Assembly: GCA_036583965.1 (NCBI GenBank)
Contig: JAZBQD010000015.1
Span: 22,597,310-22,661,309 of the forward strand
Origin: Prunella strophiata
Taxonomy: Eukaryota; Chordata; Aves; Passeriformes; Prunellidae
DNA length: 64,000 nucleotides
Direction of reading: 5' to 3'
Below are positions 11,901-24,500 of the stretch, in pieces. Within the stretch, counting starts at the first letter, position 1, and each line of letters opens with the position of its first letter. Position numbers and translations under genes: made by a program. The notes under the pieces are model-generated. The model made no database searches. It saw nothing but the letters and a program-made list of their open reading frames with translations, and was not told where the DNA came from.

Positions 11901-13649
11901 TTCATTTCTGCAGTAATGGATGGGATTTGGACCCATGACTTAATGTAAAAATATTGGACTAAATCATACTGTCAGAATGAAAAGCAAGGAAAAAATTAGC
12001 CATAGGAATTCACTGCCTTATGAAAAAGGATGGGGGAAAGGTGGACAGTTTCAATACTTACTAACTTCTGAAGTGAAGTTTGACTGAGGAAAATGTTTGG
12101 TCCAGGAAATACACAGTGAAATATGTGGATGTATGGGACGACTGAACATTCTTCCCAGATAAACTTTCCTGATATTCATGGCCATGTTTTTAGCATTAAG
12201 TAACAATTCCATGCAGATTTGGGACAAAAATCTAGGAATTTTGTTACACTGAGGTATGTATTCAAGAGGCCTCTTGACCTGAGGCCAGAATTAAGGGACT
12301 CCTTTGACGTGTCTTTGTGTGGTTGGGGGGAGGAAGAATGCCTTGGATGCTTGCCCTTGGAAGCAGGCCATCACCCAGCCACAAATGCTCCCAGCCCCTC
12401 TTCCAGGAGCTCTTTGCTGAAATGAACTGTGTGCTATACTAGATAAGGGCAAGAATTTCAGGGTTTTTTTTCAAATGATTGAAGAAATTGCATCATTGCT
12501 AATACATCATCTCTAACACAGTGCTCACTGCCAAGGAAAAACCCACACAATCACATAAAGGCAACAAGCAAAGCAGCAGACATGAGCAAACCCAGAATTC
12601 CTGAATGCCTGCATTAGACTGCTACTGTTGCCTGCAACACAGACCCTACATGAAAGGCCTTGCTCATTGATCCATACATTATTTAGACATCTAGGCTGCT
12701 TACCCACAAATCCTCAAGGGCTGGGCAGTGCAGAACTCAAACTGCCTAGGGAGAAGAGAAGCCACAGGCACCAAGGCCAGACCCCTAACCTGCACCACAG
12801 TGTGCTCAATTTATGGACAGAAAGGCAACCTGGGAACCCTTTTGAAGGTTTATTTACATAGAGGTGCAAATGACATAGGCTTACTTAATAGAAATGTATT
12901 CTGAGAAAATGAGGCATTTCCAGAGCTTGTATACCATGCTATAGGTTTTATAACCATTGTCATATGTCTGAATTCATCAAAGCCACTGAGAGAAAAAATA
13001 GTCTGGTGACCTAGAACAGCATTTAGAGAGTTCATCCAACAAGGGGGAACCCGAGGTTTAATTCCATCAGCAGCTGGAGAACACCAAGGTTCAGACCTCA
13101 TCCTTCTCTCAGGGGAGGCTGGGTCATGGCATGGCAAGCCTGCACCATCTCCCATGCCCCTAGCTGTGCTGCTGGTCAGGAGGGAACTTGTCCATCTGCT
13201 ACAGACAGAGAGTGAGAGCAGCTCCTTGGCCTTCTCTGCTGGGTATTTGACCCTGAGACTCTCTGCTTCCTGTGGAAATGGATGTTTGAGCAGAGCAATA
13301 CTGAGAAAGAGGTTTGGGAGAAGAGCTAGAGGGATCAAGGCCAGGCTGACCAGCACAAGTGCCCTGTGCAATGCCCAGTGAAGCACCCTCTGCCAGTGTC
13401 ACAGCTCCCACAGCAGCCAGCTGGAAAGTCCACAAAATCCCTGTGTGCACTCAGAGGTCTCTGCCCTCCTGTGCAGAGTCAGAAGGCTGGAAAGTTCTTC
13501 CAGATGGGATGGACTTCAGTCCAAAGTTTCAATACAGGATAAAGTATCTACCTTTGCCAGCCTGATGGATTTTGATTTGGCATATTCCTTAATTTCCTCC
13601 CCTCAATGGGACATTCTGTAGCTGTCCCAGCTGATCTGTTACAAGCCTT

Positions 13650-13910
13650 CATTGTCTTGCTGACAGAAACATTTTGTTCTTTCTAACCAAAACTTTTCTT
13701 CTGCAGTTTAAGTCCATTACTTGTCCTAATCACAACAGACAGAAAGAAGTTATTCCCTTGAGGTCAACAGGAGTCTTTTTTATCTTGGATATTTGCTGGC
13801 ATATTTTTAGTCTCAAGTTTTCCTCTTTCCACTTCAGTGACTTGAACTCACTGAGTCTTCTTTCCTTGACCTGTTCTCCAGACTCCATCATTCTCTGTAA
13901 AAAGGGTTTC
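13650..13910 (-). mobile_element. Old CR1-type LINE fragment
   Basis: The plus strand reads like the reverse complement of the CR1 3' region just upstream of the terminus: a cagtttaagtccattacttgtcc block near 13705 corresponds to the usual 'cagtttaagcccattacttcttgtcc'. About 100-170 bp later come segments resembling 'agccttctt...ctccaggctga' and 'ctccagacccct(c)atcat'. The order and spacing fit one element with several indels. Heavily diverged and without coding capacity. A long open frame running through it (13674-14105) is a by-product of the repeat. Confidence 0.65.
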
Positions 13911-15327
13911 TGGTTGATTCACACCTGCCTCAAAGCATGGCAACACAATGGGAAGCAGCAGTCCAGCAGAGATTTTGCTGATAGAGCAGGAAGAAGGCTT
14001 AGTCTGGTACAAATTCAGGTAAAGGCAGTCCAGTCATGGTGGTCACCATTCATGAGAACACTTGGTGCACACACTCAGTGTGTGGTTGACCAGCAGGAAG
14101 CCTAGCAAGCCACTACAACCAAAAGTCCATTACAGCAGTTGGACACAAGCCAGTAGATTCCCAAAGTCATTTCAGAAGTTGTCTTATTGTATAAAAGCAT
14201 CTGATAATGCTGCCCTTTTTAAAGCATCTTACAATAGTACATGTTTGGTAACGTCCTGATTTTTTCAGACTAAAGCTCCAGTCCTGGAATGCCTGAGTCC
14301 TGTCCTCCAGTGTACCTGAATTCACCTCAAGTTGTGACAGCTTATTTAAAAAGCATTTGAGCACAGCCTGATCCTCCTTGTGCATGGCAGCAGAGAGGAG
14401 ACCACAGACCACAGGCTGCAGTTGTTCTGATCTGCTTACTCGGGTCCAAGAGATGGAGGCTGATCCCCCTCTCCAGCAGCACCTTGTTGGGGCCATGGTG
14501 CTGGTATCAGCCTCACCTCAGGAACTGCAAACAAAACCCCAGTGCAAAGGTTAATTAACACTGATTCACTCCTTGCTTAATGTAAAATCCTCTTGAACAA
14601 GAAGTATATGTTTTTTGCCTTTTCATGTTTCCACTACAAACTCTAGGTTGTGGGAATTCAATTTAGGAAAACAAGAATTGAAAATTTTCTCACTTTGGTC
14701 TCTCCAGACAGAATATTCAGTGCACCAAAAACTATAGGGAAAAAAATGGGTGTGAAGCAGAGTAGGAGCAGCTCTGCTCTGCATGATGTGTGTGAAGCAG
14801 AAAGAGCTTTTTAAGCTTCTCAAAAACTCTGAATAAACATTATCTCTGAAGCTGACAGACTAAAAGTTGTGCAGTAACATAACATATATTTAGTAATTTC
14901 ATGACAAAAATATTAGCTGAAATATTACTTTCATTTTCTTTTTTGCCTTTTACTTGTCTTAGATTACTTGAAAGGAGTAGTGAAGCTTTTACCTAAGACT
15001 TTCACTATGTGATTACAATTAATTAAGGTTCTTCATCTAAGCTGTAGAGTATCTCCACAAATGCAGCTCTTCAGAAATTTGTGTTCAGCATTCCAAACTT
15101 CCCAGCTGGACATGCTTCAAAGCAGGACTAGGAGGGATCACCACGAACACCCAGTCAACATTTTCTGTTATGTGAATTATGCTCTTGGGCAAACAAAATA
15201 TCCTGCATCTCAAATTTGGATTTTTTCTCATAACACAAGAGAGAAGCAGTCTTTTGCCTCTTGTCATGTCTATTTTGAAGACCAGAGCTAGCATAAGTGA
15301 GGGACTTTCTCAGATTGTCTCTTTACT
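13911..15327. other. Unique-looking DNA with a minus-strand exon-like block
   Basis: No gene recognised. Holds the candidate minus-strand exon at 14440-14524 and a 109-codon minus-strand frame (14496 to 14167) running through and beyond it. The rest is AT-rich with no named repeat. Confidence 0.45.
14440..14524 (-). other. Candidate minus-strand exon or pseudogene piece
   Basis: Read on the minus strand, a strong acceptor (a T-rich tract ending ggttttgtttgcag, AG just above 14524) is followed by an 85-nt block with an ATG in good context (cagcaccATGGcc, ATG from 14496 down). The block ends at a donor-like GGACCCGA|GTAAGC. If the donor is not used, one frame stays open to 14167 and includes a plausible helix-like stretch (AAMHKEDQAVLKCFLNKL). 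I do not recognise the protein. Possible outcomes: first coding exon of an unknown gene, a decayed pseudogene, or chance. Confidence 0.18.
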
Positions 15328-15455
15328 ACAGAATCACAGAACACACTTAGCTGGAAGGGACCCACAAGGATCCTCAAGTCACTCCTGGCACTGCACAGGG
15401 CCATCCTCAAGAGTCACACCTAGTGCCTAAGAGTATTGTGCAAGCACTTATTTTG
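15328..15455 (-). mobile_element. CR1 LINE 3'-end fragment
   Basis: The plus strand begins acagaatcacagaac and continues gctggaagggacccacaaggatc...caagtcactcctgg(c)actgcacagg. This is a clear reverse complement of the CR1 3' end from the group with 'gttggaagggacccacaaggatcatcgagtccaactcctggccctgcacagg'. It runs on to a degenerate 'gcctaagagtattgtgcaagcac'. About 130 bp, 5'-truncated, no coding potential. It is the same 3'-end type as the copy at 39956-40118, which lies in the opposite orientation. Confidence 0.85.
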
Positions 15456-18224
15456 CTTCATTTCCTAGTAAAAACTTATCTAAATTCAGGTTTTTATTTC
15501 TTTACTTTAGCATTTTGACTTTCAAATCATTTCAACAGAGGAGGTTGTTGTCCTACTCCTTACATTCTGCTCCTGTTAGTTACTCCTTATTTTTCCAGAC
15601 CTTAATATTAATCTTTCAAAAAGTTTCACTACTTCATTTCAGTACCTTCATGATACCAAAATGTTTTTAATTTCTGCTCTGCAATGTAATGACTTTGAAA
15701 TACATCTTCAAGAAATTACTGAAATTAGTTCATAATTTTATTAAGACAAGTAGATAGGGAGAACTGAGCAATGTCTAAGCATTACAGTTGGTTAGGATAC
15801 AGATGAAAAAAACCCTTTTATCCCCAAATAAAATAAAATACCTCATGACCAAGAAATATATATTTTTTGTATAACATCATATTTTGCATACATAAAAAAA
15901 TATTATAAATATACAGTTCTGATTCTAGCCCTAATGCAGCATATATAGGGACTCAAATGTTCATAGAGATAATGAAAATTTGAAAATACTGGTTGTACTT
16001 TTTTTAACATTGCTGGTTACACGAGTCTATGCAATCAGGTATTGGTAGCAGCCTCTTGGGCAAAGGTGATTTTGATCTTTCTAATCAACTCACCAGAGCT
16101 TGCAGGTGTATATGACATATTCTAGATCTTATCCCAAGCTGGTGTGTTTCTTCCTTCCAGACAGTGGTATGATCTTTGTGTTTTCTGTACATTGCTTTCC
16201 AAGGTGTACATTCTGGGACTACTGGTGTTAGTCTGCTTCATAAAACCCTTCAGTCAGAAGAGTTGTAATGTACTTCAGTACTTTAAAGTGCATTAAGATT
16301 ATTGAAAGGCAAAAAGCCCTAAAAACCACCTACCAGGCTGCTGCATTTTACAGTGAATCTGTGAAACTGCAGTTTTACAGCTAATGTAGCTGGTTTAGAA
16401 TTTGGGTCTGATTTGAGCCCTCCATACTGCTGCAGGCTTGAGACGTGTGTGCAGTCACGTGCAGCTCCCCTCATATCTCCTACAGCAAATCCTGTAGCTG
16501 TATTATCATAACCATACATAGGTACATATAATATCTGGAATCCAACCAGCAGCCAGATTTGAAGGATCATCCATAAAAGTTTCACATAGCTAAAGAAAGC
16601 AGTCAACGCACTCTTAATAAATTTAACATTTTCACAGATTCTCTGGTCAGCTTCACAGTGTAAGGTACTCTTTAAAGAGACATATACATTTATATAGAAG
16701 TATGCAGGTCACCTGGAAAACATCCAAACTCTTCCTTAAAGCAGTCAGTCACAAATTTCTAGATACACGGAGCAAGATCTGTAGTAATGATATTACTCAC
16801 AGCACTGAAGATTTATTTGGTGTAGCAGTGGGTTCAGCAGAATTTCAGACCTGCAATTATGTCATAAGATAAGCATGTCAGAGGCTATGGGTATGTCAGA
16901 TAATTTGACTTGTGCACCTATCTTTGTTCTGGCATCTGCCCACTTGTGATATACACAAATAATATTGCCAAGGGAGTACTGAAGATCTGACTGTTACTGG
17001 TACTTGTTAAAGTGAGACATAAAATGGTAAATATTAAGAATCCATCTGCTTGGTTTAGAGAAGTCAGGCAATGTATTTCTGGCAGGATGAAGCACCAGCC
17101 AATGTGGTACATGACATTTGTATCTGATACATGATTAAATGCCAACATGTAAGATGAAACACCACAGATCTTCTTTATTAAATGGATTCTAGAAAAAAGA
17201 TGTTTAACAGTGCTAAGAGAAAATACTGATTAAGAATAATCTCATGAAAAAGAACATTCCATGTTTTATGAGCAAGGTCTCATCTCAAAGAGTTGTCACA
17301 GGTAGCCTGCTGTGGGCAGCAGTGTGGAGGAGCAAAATAAGGAAACAGAAAACATAAAAAAACCTGGACTTAAGTGTGATGTTGAAGGCTATAACTCATC
17401 TGGACTGGACAATATGGTGAGAAGACTGGCAAAAGAAGGAAATTTGAGGTTGTATGGAATACAAACCTTCATATGAGCCTAAATGTAAGGATAAACTGCA
17501 TTACTTTTTCCTTAATTGCAATGCTAAACTCCTAGGCCCCAGAGAAGGTGAGAATTGGCTTGGCAGACTCCAAACATCAGAAGAATTAATATAGTGAAGA
17601 TTTTTTTGTCATCTCTTTTACTAGCCCACTGTTTTTCTAAAGTCTTTTGGTTCAGTTTCTCCCTATGTTTCCTTGAAATTATTAGGGCAAGACACTGTGC
17701 CTTAAGGGCACTATTAGGATGGCATCAATAACCTTATAATGCCATTAAAGTTTAACAATAATTCATAGATGACAATTTCCTAATTGGAAAATTAGGTGCA
17801 CTTTGACTGATGTTTTCAGTTTCTGATGCCTATTAGGTGCCTAAAGATTAGACCAATCTCCATTGTATTTTTCTTCATCAAAGCTGGTTTTCTGACTATT
17901 TCTCAAAACTATGAAGTCCCACTCTTTCCACCTTATCTTTAGTATTTGCCTTCTCTGAGCTACCAAATAAAACAAATATTTAATCATAAGAGAGAGAAAT
18001 ATGGGACCTGGTTGAATATAGGACCAGCAGATGAAAACACCCCAATCAATTTCATCCTTGCTGAAATCCTCTATTCCTTTCTTTGGAAAGGAAGAACAAG
18101 TAATGTATAAGCTAATAAGTCAAGTTTAATCTATGAAATTTAATCCATACATTATTATAAAATCTTTTAGGATAGAACCCCTATATAAATACAGTCTTTT
18201 ATTTTGTTGGGTTTTTTTAGCTGT
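15456..18224. other. AT-rich DNA, nothing recognised
   Basis: No gene, RNA gene or named repeat seen. Open frames are below 100 codons. Short AT runs (15880-15920) and scattered poly-T/poly-A stretches only. Confidence 0.6.
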
Positions 18225-19110
18225 ATAGAATATATCACAGCAACATCAAGGTTGGAAGACACCTTTAAGATCATCTAGTGCAACCATTGTCCTAGCACCA
18301 TCATAATCACCCCTAAATCATATCTCCAACTGCCACATTCAGATGCCATTGAACATTTCCAGAGATGGTGACTCCACCATCTCCCTGGGCAGCCCATTTC
18401 AATTCTTAAGCACTCTTTTAGAGAAAAAAATCTTTCTAATATCTAATCTGAATCTCCCCTGACCATTTGCTCTTGTCCTTTTCACTTGAGACATGACAGA
18501 AGAGTCCAGCCCCCACCTGGTTCCAGCCTCCTTTCAGGTCATTGTCGAGAGCAATATGGTCACTCCTGCCTGAGCCTCCTTTTCTCCAGGATAAACACCC
18601 CCAGCTCCCTCAGCCATTCCTCACAGGACTTGTGCTCCAGATCCCTCACCAGCCTTGTTGCCCTTCTCTGGACACACTCCAGCCCCTCAATGTCCTTCTT
18701 GGGGTAAGGGAGCCCAGAACTGGACACAGCACTCGAGGTGTGGCCTCACCAGTGCCCAGTACAGGGGACAATCACTGCCCTGCTCCTGCTGGCCACACTA
18801 TTGCTGACACAGGCCAGGATGCCATTGGCCTTCTTGGCCACCTGGGCACAGTGCTGGCTCATGTCCACCAGCACCCCCAGATCCTTTTCCTACTGACCAC
18901 TTTCAAGACACTTTTCCCCATGCCAGGGTTTATTGTGAGCCAAGTACAGGACCAAGTACAGCCTTATTGAAACTCTTGCTGTTGTCTTCAGCCCATCAAT
19001 CCAGTCTGTGAAGATCCTTTGCAGACCCTTCTTACCCTCCAGCTGATCAACATTCCCATCCAACATGGTGTTGGCTGCAAATTGACTGAAAGTCTCCTTG
19101 AGCAAGGAAA
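18225..19110 (-). mobile_element. CR1 LINE fragment, about 0.9 kb
   Basis: Reading the plus strand gives the reverse complement of CR1 from its 3' end inward: a damaged tail (tagaatatatcacag), caaggttggaagacacctttaagatcatc, 'gatggtgactccaccatctccctgggcagccc', 'ctccaggataaacacccccagctccctcagcc', 'cagcactcgaggtgtggcctcaccagtgccc', then 'gcccatcaatccagtctgtgaagatcc'. The last block comes from the end of the reverse-transcriptase ORF. It encodes no intact protein. Tandem 12-base repetition (ccaagtacagga/ccaagtacagcc) near 18937 is a local copy error. Open frames inside (for example 18542-18970) are antisense by-products. Confidence 0.95.
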
Positions 19111-19798
19111 ACAGCTAGAAAGAGTAAACACAGGTGGTAATTTATTTAGCGCTCAGAAGATACGCCTTGTTCATGCAGGAGGATAGTTTTCAAAGGTATT
19201 AACTTAAAATAATTTTGATGTTATTTGCAGTGAAGTGTTGTTGGAGAATATTCAAAACACCACCATGTGTAGATGGATCTTCCCTGTTCATTGAGCTACT
19301 CTGAAGTAAGTTTCAAGCAACCTTTTTTCAGGTGAAGCGGGCAGTCCAAGAGTTTCTGGATAGGGGTTATGGAAGTAGGATCTCAAAAGCTTAGGTAATT
19401 GCTAATTGTAGAGTGTTCACAAAACTTATTGTAAACCTGCTGTCTGAAGTGATGAGTGTGATTCACAGGACTGCTAGGGTTGCTCTGGATTAAGATCAGG
19501 ATTGGGAATTAAAATAGGATTTGTGACACCAAGCACCAAAGAGATGCTTTTACTGCAAAAGCCCTCAGTCTCTGCAAAGTTTCTGCAGACAGAGGTCAGT
19601 TTGGGATCACTAGCATGTAGCTTTGATGAGGGTGAGTGAAGGCATTTTTGGCTATGGAAATATGGTCATTGCTGTAACTCCTCCCTCTACATGCAGGCTC
19701 TGGCACACAGAGTAGGCCTGCATCTGTCAATGACCCAAACAGCATCTTTAACCATAACCCACCAACACTTTGTAAAAATAGTTGTTTGCCTCTGCCAA
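19111..19798. other. Spacer between two CR1 copies, nothing recognised
   Basis: About 690 bp of unique-looking sequence separating two CR1 fragments in the same orientation. No gene or further repeat recognised. Confidence 0.6.
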
Positions 19799-20580
19799 CA
19801 TAGAATAATAGAATCATTGGTTTGGGTTGGAAGGAGCCTTTAAATGTCATCTAGTTCAGCCCTCATCCAATGAGCAGGGACATCTTCAACTTGGTCAGGT
19901 TCCTCAGTGCCCCATCCCACCTGACCTTGAATTTTTCCAGGGATAGGTCATCTATCACCTTTCTGGGCAACCTGTGGCAGTGTTTTACCACTCATCATAA
20001 AAAATTCCTTCTATTTATCTAGTCTGAATCTTGCCTCTTTTAGTTTTAGTGTTAGCCCTTATCCAATACAACAGTCCCTGCTAAAGAGTTCGTCCCCACC
20101 TTTGTCCCCCATATAAAAGGTCACAATGAGGGCTTCCCAGAGCCTTCACTTCTCCAGACTGAACAATCACAGTTCTTTCAGTGTTTCCTCGTAGAAGAGA
20201 TGCCCCATTCTTCTGATCATTTTTGTGACCCTCTTCTGGACCCGTTCCACCGGGTTTCTGTCCTTCTGTGCTGAGGAACCCAGAGATGGATGCAACACAA
20301 CAGTGGGTCTCACCACAGGGGAGTAGAGGGGCAGAATCCCCTTCATTGGCTTGTAGGTCACACTTCTAATGCAGCCCAGGCTACAACTCTGTTTCTGGGC
20401 TATGAGCACACATTACCAGCTCATATTCAAGTTTTCATCCACCAATATTCCCAAGTCCTTCTCTGCAGGGCTGCTCTCTATTCCTTCATCCCAAGTCTGT
20501 ATTGATAGTGGGGGTTGCCCCATCTTCATCCTAGCCTTGAGGTCTTTCTGGGGTCCAGCAGTTGACTTGGTCTACTAGAC
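19799..20580 (-). mobile_element. CR1 LINE fragment, about 0.8 kb
   Basis: Starts on the plus strand with catagaataatagaatcatt, then gtttgggttggaaggagcctttaaatgtcatctagt, 'catcttcaacttggtcaggttcctcagtgccccatcc', 'gggcaacctgtggcagtgt', 'cccagagccttcacttctccagactgaacaatc' and 'ttttgtgaccctcttctggacccgttccac'. These are reverse complements of successive CR1 3' segments. The 3'-end wording differs from that at 18225-19110, so the two are separate insertions of different CR1 subfamilies. No intact ORF. Confidence 0.95.
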
Positions 20581-21540
20581 TCAGATGTTCAAATCCTAAA
20601 TCATACCTTAACTTTAATTGATCCAGTTTGTGTCAGGAGCAAGCACCAACCTGCTCAGACTAAGTCTGGGTAGAAGGAAGGAAAAAAAACTCTAATTATC
20701 TAGAAAACTTGAAGCCAAACAAGGATATTTGGAGTGAGTCCAGGTACTTGATACTCACTGAACCAGCAAGAGTTCAACTCACTTTTCCTGGAGGAACTTT
20801 GGGTGTCCAGATCTGTTTCTGGGTATACAAACCAATTGTTTTATGCCTAGATATACTGATTTTTTTTTTTCTTGATGTGATCTGTTGAATGATACTGCTC
20901 TATGTTTGCAATGGTTTACAGCCATATTTACAAAAACATCTGAAGCCAAATGTTCACAGGATTTTACCACAAGTAATGGTGCATTTTTATTTTCTATTTC
21001 TTCAAATATTTTTAGCTGCAATTCATATGTTCAAAGTCCTTTATTACTATTTACAGTCATGAAACAGTGCTTCATAATATAGATAAACAGTGTTGGACCA
21101 GGAAAAGCAGATGCTAGTTTAAAAAACCAAGCAGTTCTGGAAAAACCCAGAGACTGAAGTTCCTTTGCATAAACTATTCCTTCAGTATTTACTAATAACA
21201 AATTCATCCACTGAAATAAGGTTGTGGGTGACTCATATTCAGGAAAAGGCCAAAATTCATTGGACAATCTGTTCATAACAATAATTTAACCAGCTCTAAA
21301 AATATTTGTGGGGTTTTTTCTTACAGGGGGAAAAAAGTGTCTCACCAAAATGAACTTGTTAAAAGGCAAAAAAAAAGTCCAAGGACTGGTTTGTAACCCT
21401 GCAATCCAGCCCAAATAAGGACAGTATGTGGTTGCACTATCCCAGGAGCAGAGCACTGACTGGACTGTGCCTGACAATCTGATACTTCCCCTCTGAAGCG
21501 TGGGAGAGAGAAACCACTTGGCTGGTGTACTGCAGCTCTC

Positions 21541-21560
21541 TGCCTGCCCCGGGGCAGGCA
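21541..21560. repeat. Perfect 20-bp GC-rich palindrome
   Basis: tgcctgccccggggcaggca is its own reverse complement with no spacer. It lies in otherwise moderate-GC unique sequence. The CCGCCC-free core could be an AP-2-like (GCCNNNGGC-type) or cruciform-prone site; no binding factor can be assigned from sequence alone. Confidence 0.85.
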
Positions 21561-24500
21561 CAGGGACAAAACTAGCAGGGTCTGCCATCCCCCTGACACT
21601 GACAAGCTCCAGGAACACAAGTCATTTGCTTAGAGCCAAGCAGCACCTAACACTTTTACTCAGCACAATGCAAATATACAAGAAATCATCACTTGGTCCA
21701 AGTTTTCAAAACTAATTTTCAAAATCTTAGGCAATAGGTAGGTTTTGAACATTTGCATAGTTAGAAAAAAAGAAAAAAAAGAAATGTGTGAATATCTCAT
21801 GCTTTTTCTTTTATTTTGCAGGTTTTGGGTGTCCCAAACTACTGCTGAACCATTTGCTTTGACAGTTCCTGCTTCATCATCCCTGTAATGCTTTCTGACT
21901 TACTGAGAATGCACTGATGTGTGGTACAGCCCCAAATACATTCCCAAAATCCAAAGAAATTATGTCTTTCCAGCTAGGTTAATGTATCTCAAAAAATCCA
22001 AACACACTTTGCAGACATGGGATTTTTTTAAACCATTTCATGCTGAGTGACCTTTAAATAATCAGAGCTAAACAAAGTCCTTATAGGTCGATGCATGTAT
22101 TTCCTCCCTTTAATGTGCTCCAGTTTATAGGTGTGTAGAAAAATGCTGTAATTTTTCAACCTCATGCAAACACCCCCTAAATGCAATGAGAATTGGTGCT
22201 GTTCTGGCTGGAAACCTGCATGCTTAAATTCTCATGAGTAAGAGCTCTTCCTAGAAAAATGTTTTTCCCTTGTATGACAATAGATAGGTAGACTCAGCCT
22301 TACACTGCCAGGACTGCCTGTAGGATGCCTCCCCCAGGCCAGAATCCCTGGCAATAAGATGCCACCATTCAGACAAAAGCTGAGCTGGATGTGTGCAATG
22401 TCCATTGTCCAGGATATCTGTAGGAAAATAGCTTGAGAACCAAGAAGAGAACCAAAGAACAAGGAAGTCAGTGTCAATGATGACTGATGGGACTGAAGCC
22501 ATTCATGGCAAGAGGTTTGATTTTAGTGTGAAAATAGCTGAAAGGAGGCAGAAAACTGCCTGGTTCAAAGGTGAGATTAACTGCGAAATCCAACTCCATA
22601 GACTGTTTAGGAACATGGAGGAAAATGAGGCAGGGAAATGGTCAGGGTGATTTAGTTGAGTTTTGCTTGCTTGTTGGGCTTCTGAAGGACTAATTGGCTT
22701 GTGATTCTTTCAAAAAACTTTCCAAAGACCTTGCAGGTGTTTGCTGTAAGGATGAGTATAGGTTGATTCCGCAAAATAAAAAAAAAAAAATTGGTTGTAT
22801 GAAGTTATAACAATTGGGTTTATGAGCTTATTGAAGAAACCTCACTCAGCTGGGCATGAGGTGGGCAGAGTGGCTGTATGTGTTGGCTGCAGTGGGTGCA
22901 GGCTCACAATGTGCAATGTGAAGTCAATCTCAATGTAAATGAAATCAAAAATACTGTTTACAACAGCATCATACAGAATCTGGGCTCTGTGAGAGTGTGA
23001 AAGAGAACCTGAGTTTGCTGCACAGTTGACAGAAAGTCTCTTGAACACTTGCACAGCAAGGATGCAGTTGCTCTACCAGCACACAAATTGGCTGTGCACA
23101 AATTGCCTTCTCTCAGAGCCTCCCACCTGGAATCAGAACCTGATCTGTATCCATCATTTACTATGCCACTGGCACCAAGAGTACTGCTAGTACTCCTCAT
23201 CTTCCTAGTAGAGCATAAAATAATTTGTTGCAAGTTTATATAACTGCAATGATTCCCTTGTCACATCAGAATCAAGAGATAAACAGCTTCAAGTTGGGTA
23301 GGATGAAAATCAGTCAGGGTAGGGCACTGGAAGAAGGAAGCCAGGAGCTGACTGCCCATCTCTAGCCCTGCACTGAGCTCTGGGACCCCAGTGCTGCACA
23401 TTTATGTCTTAGAGCAAACAGAATGCAAATTCCCAGCATCTTAGTTACAACAGAACTTGCACAGTTAAGTTAGATGGAAATGGAAAGCAGCTCATCAGTG
23501 CTGAGAAGCAGCTGAATGCTTTCAACTGTACAGTCCAAATACAGCTTCAATCTTTCAGTTAGTCCATGAGGAGGGACTTCTTGCCCATAAAGAGCATATT
23601 ACAGGACTGGGGCCAAAACTAGCAAAATTCTTCTGAAGCACTGAAGACATGAGTGATTTTTGTAACATAATATTTATTCCACAGCAAGCCACCATATATC
23701 TTGTTTCTACCACATTCTAGAAAAAGCACTTCTCAAGGTATTGCCTTTTTATACCAGAATAATTGTACCTCCAACTGTAGGACCTCAAACAGCATTGGAC
23801 ATAGTTCTGGCTGATGAGCCAGACCCCCAACTACAATATCCTTGTAGCTGTCACTGGTTTCTTTTCTGAACTAGTGTAATTTGGAAGAGGAGGATAAAAA
23901 GGGAAACTCTGTGTTTACAAAGGGAAGAAGGAAACCATCTGTGACAGGGCTCTTTTTTGAGCATTGGCTGTTTGAGTGCTGCTCAGGGGTTTCTAATGCC
24001 AGAAGTGGTCCCAGCAGAAATGGATTAGTGGGCAGAGAACAAGTGAGGAGGTCAAAAGGTGAAAAATAAATGCAATTTATCACATGCCTGTGCTGTTTGT
24101 CACCAGACTAGAGAAATTAAGGAAATCACATGGATATTATCACTTTGCCTTGGAGTAGGATGACCCTATATACATACAATCTGAGCTACTGCTCTGGGTT
24201 AGCTTGTTAATTGTAAAGTGGTGGTGAACTAGACCCAGCTAGTTGGCTTCATCTGGCAGGCTCCTGTCTGGGGAGCAAATGTATGTCAATAGCTTTAACA
24301 TGTTCAGCCTTTACAGTAAAGGGCCAGAGAGGACATTTCATACCCAGACTGGGAATTTTCCATGCCAGTTTTACTATTCAGAAAATATACATATCTCACA
24401 GGCACATATGCAGTAAGCACAAACGATTAGCATTGGAAATGACAACTTGTAAGCCAAGTTTTAGCTTTATGTGATTTGAAACAGCTGAGTGATAAATTAA

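Larger units (their letters stand above)
7555..13649. other. Unique-looking DNA, no gene recognised
   Basis: Contains the exon-like block 7956-8088, a small perfect hairpin at 8889-8911, a 12-bp direct repeat (aacttgcaaagt at 8298-8309 and 8323-8334) and a strongly AT-rich block at 9950-10260 rich in TAAT/ATTA cores. The region around 12850-13450 is richer in GC and gives overlapping open frames on both strands (up to 178 codons on the minus strand). None looks like a protein: no good start context, no known domain, and equal openness in competing frames. Confidence 0.5.

Noticed and set aside
12850..13386. 178-codon minus-strand open frame
   Set aside because: The plus strand is open over much of the same stretch (13154-13381, 13359-13565). 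There is no recognisable domain, codon use is unremarkable, and no splice structure could be built around it.
13674..14105. 143-codon plus-strand open frame
   Set aside because: Its first half overlaps an old antisense CR1 fragment and the remainder shows no domain.
18542..18970. 142-codon plus-strand open frame
   Set aside because: Lies wholly inside a CR1 fragment and runs antisense to it.
20583..20620. GTTCAAATCC resembling a tRNA/SINE B box
   Set aside because: No A box at proper spacing, no acceptor-stem pairing and no SINE tail. It simply borders the CR1 fragment.
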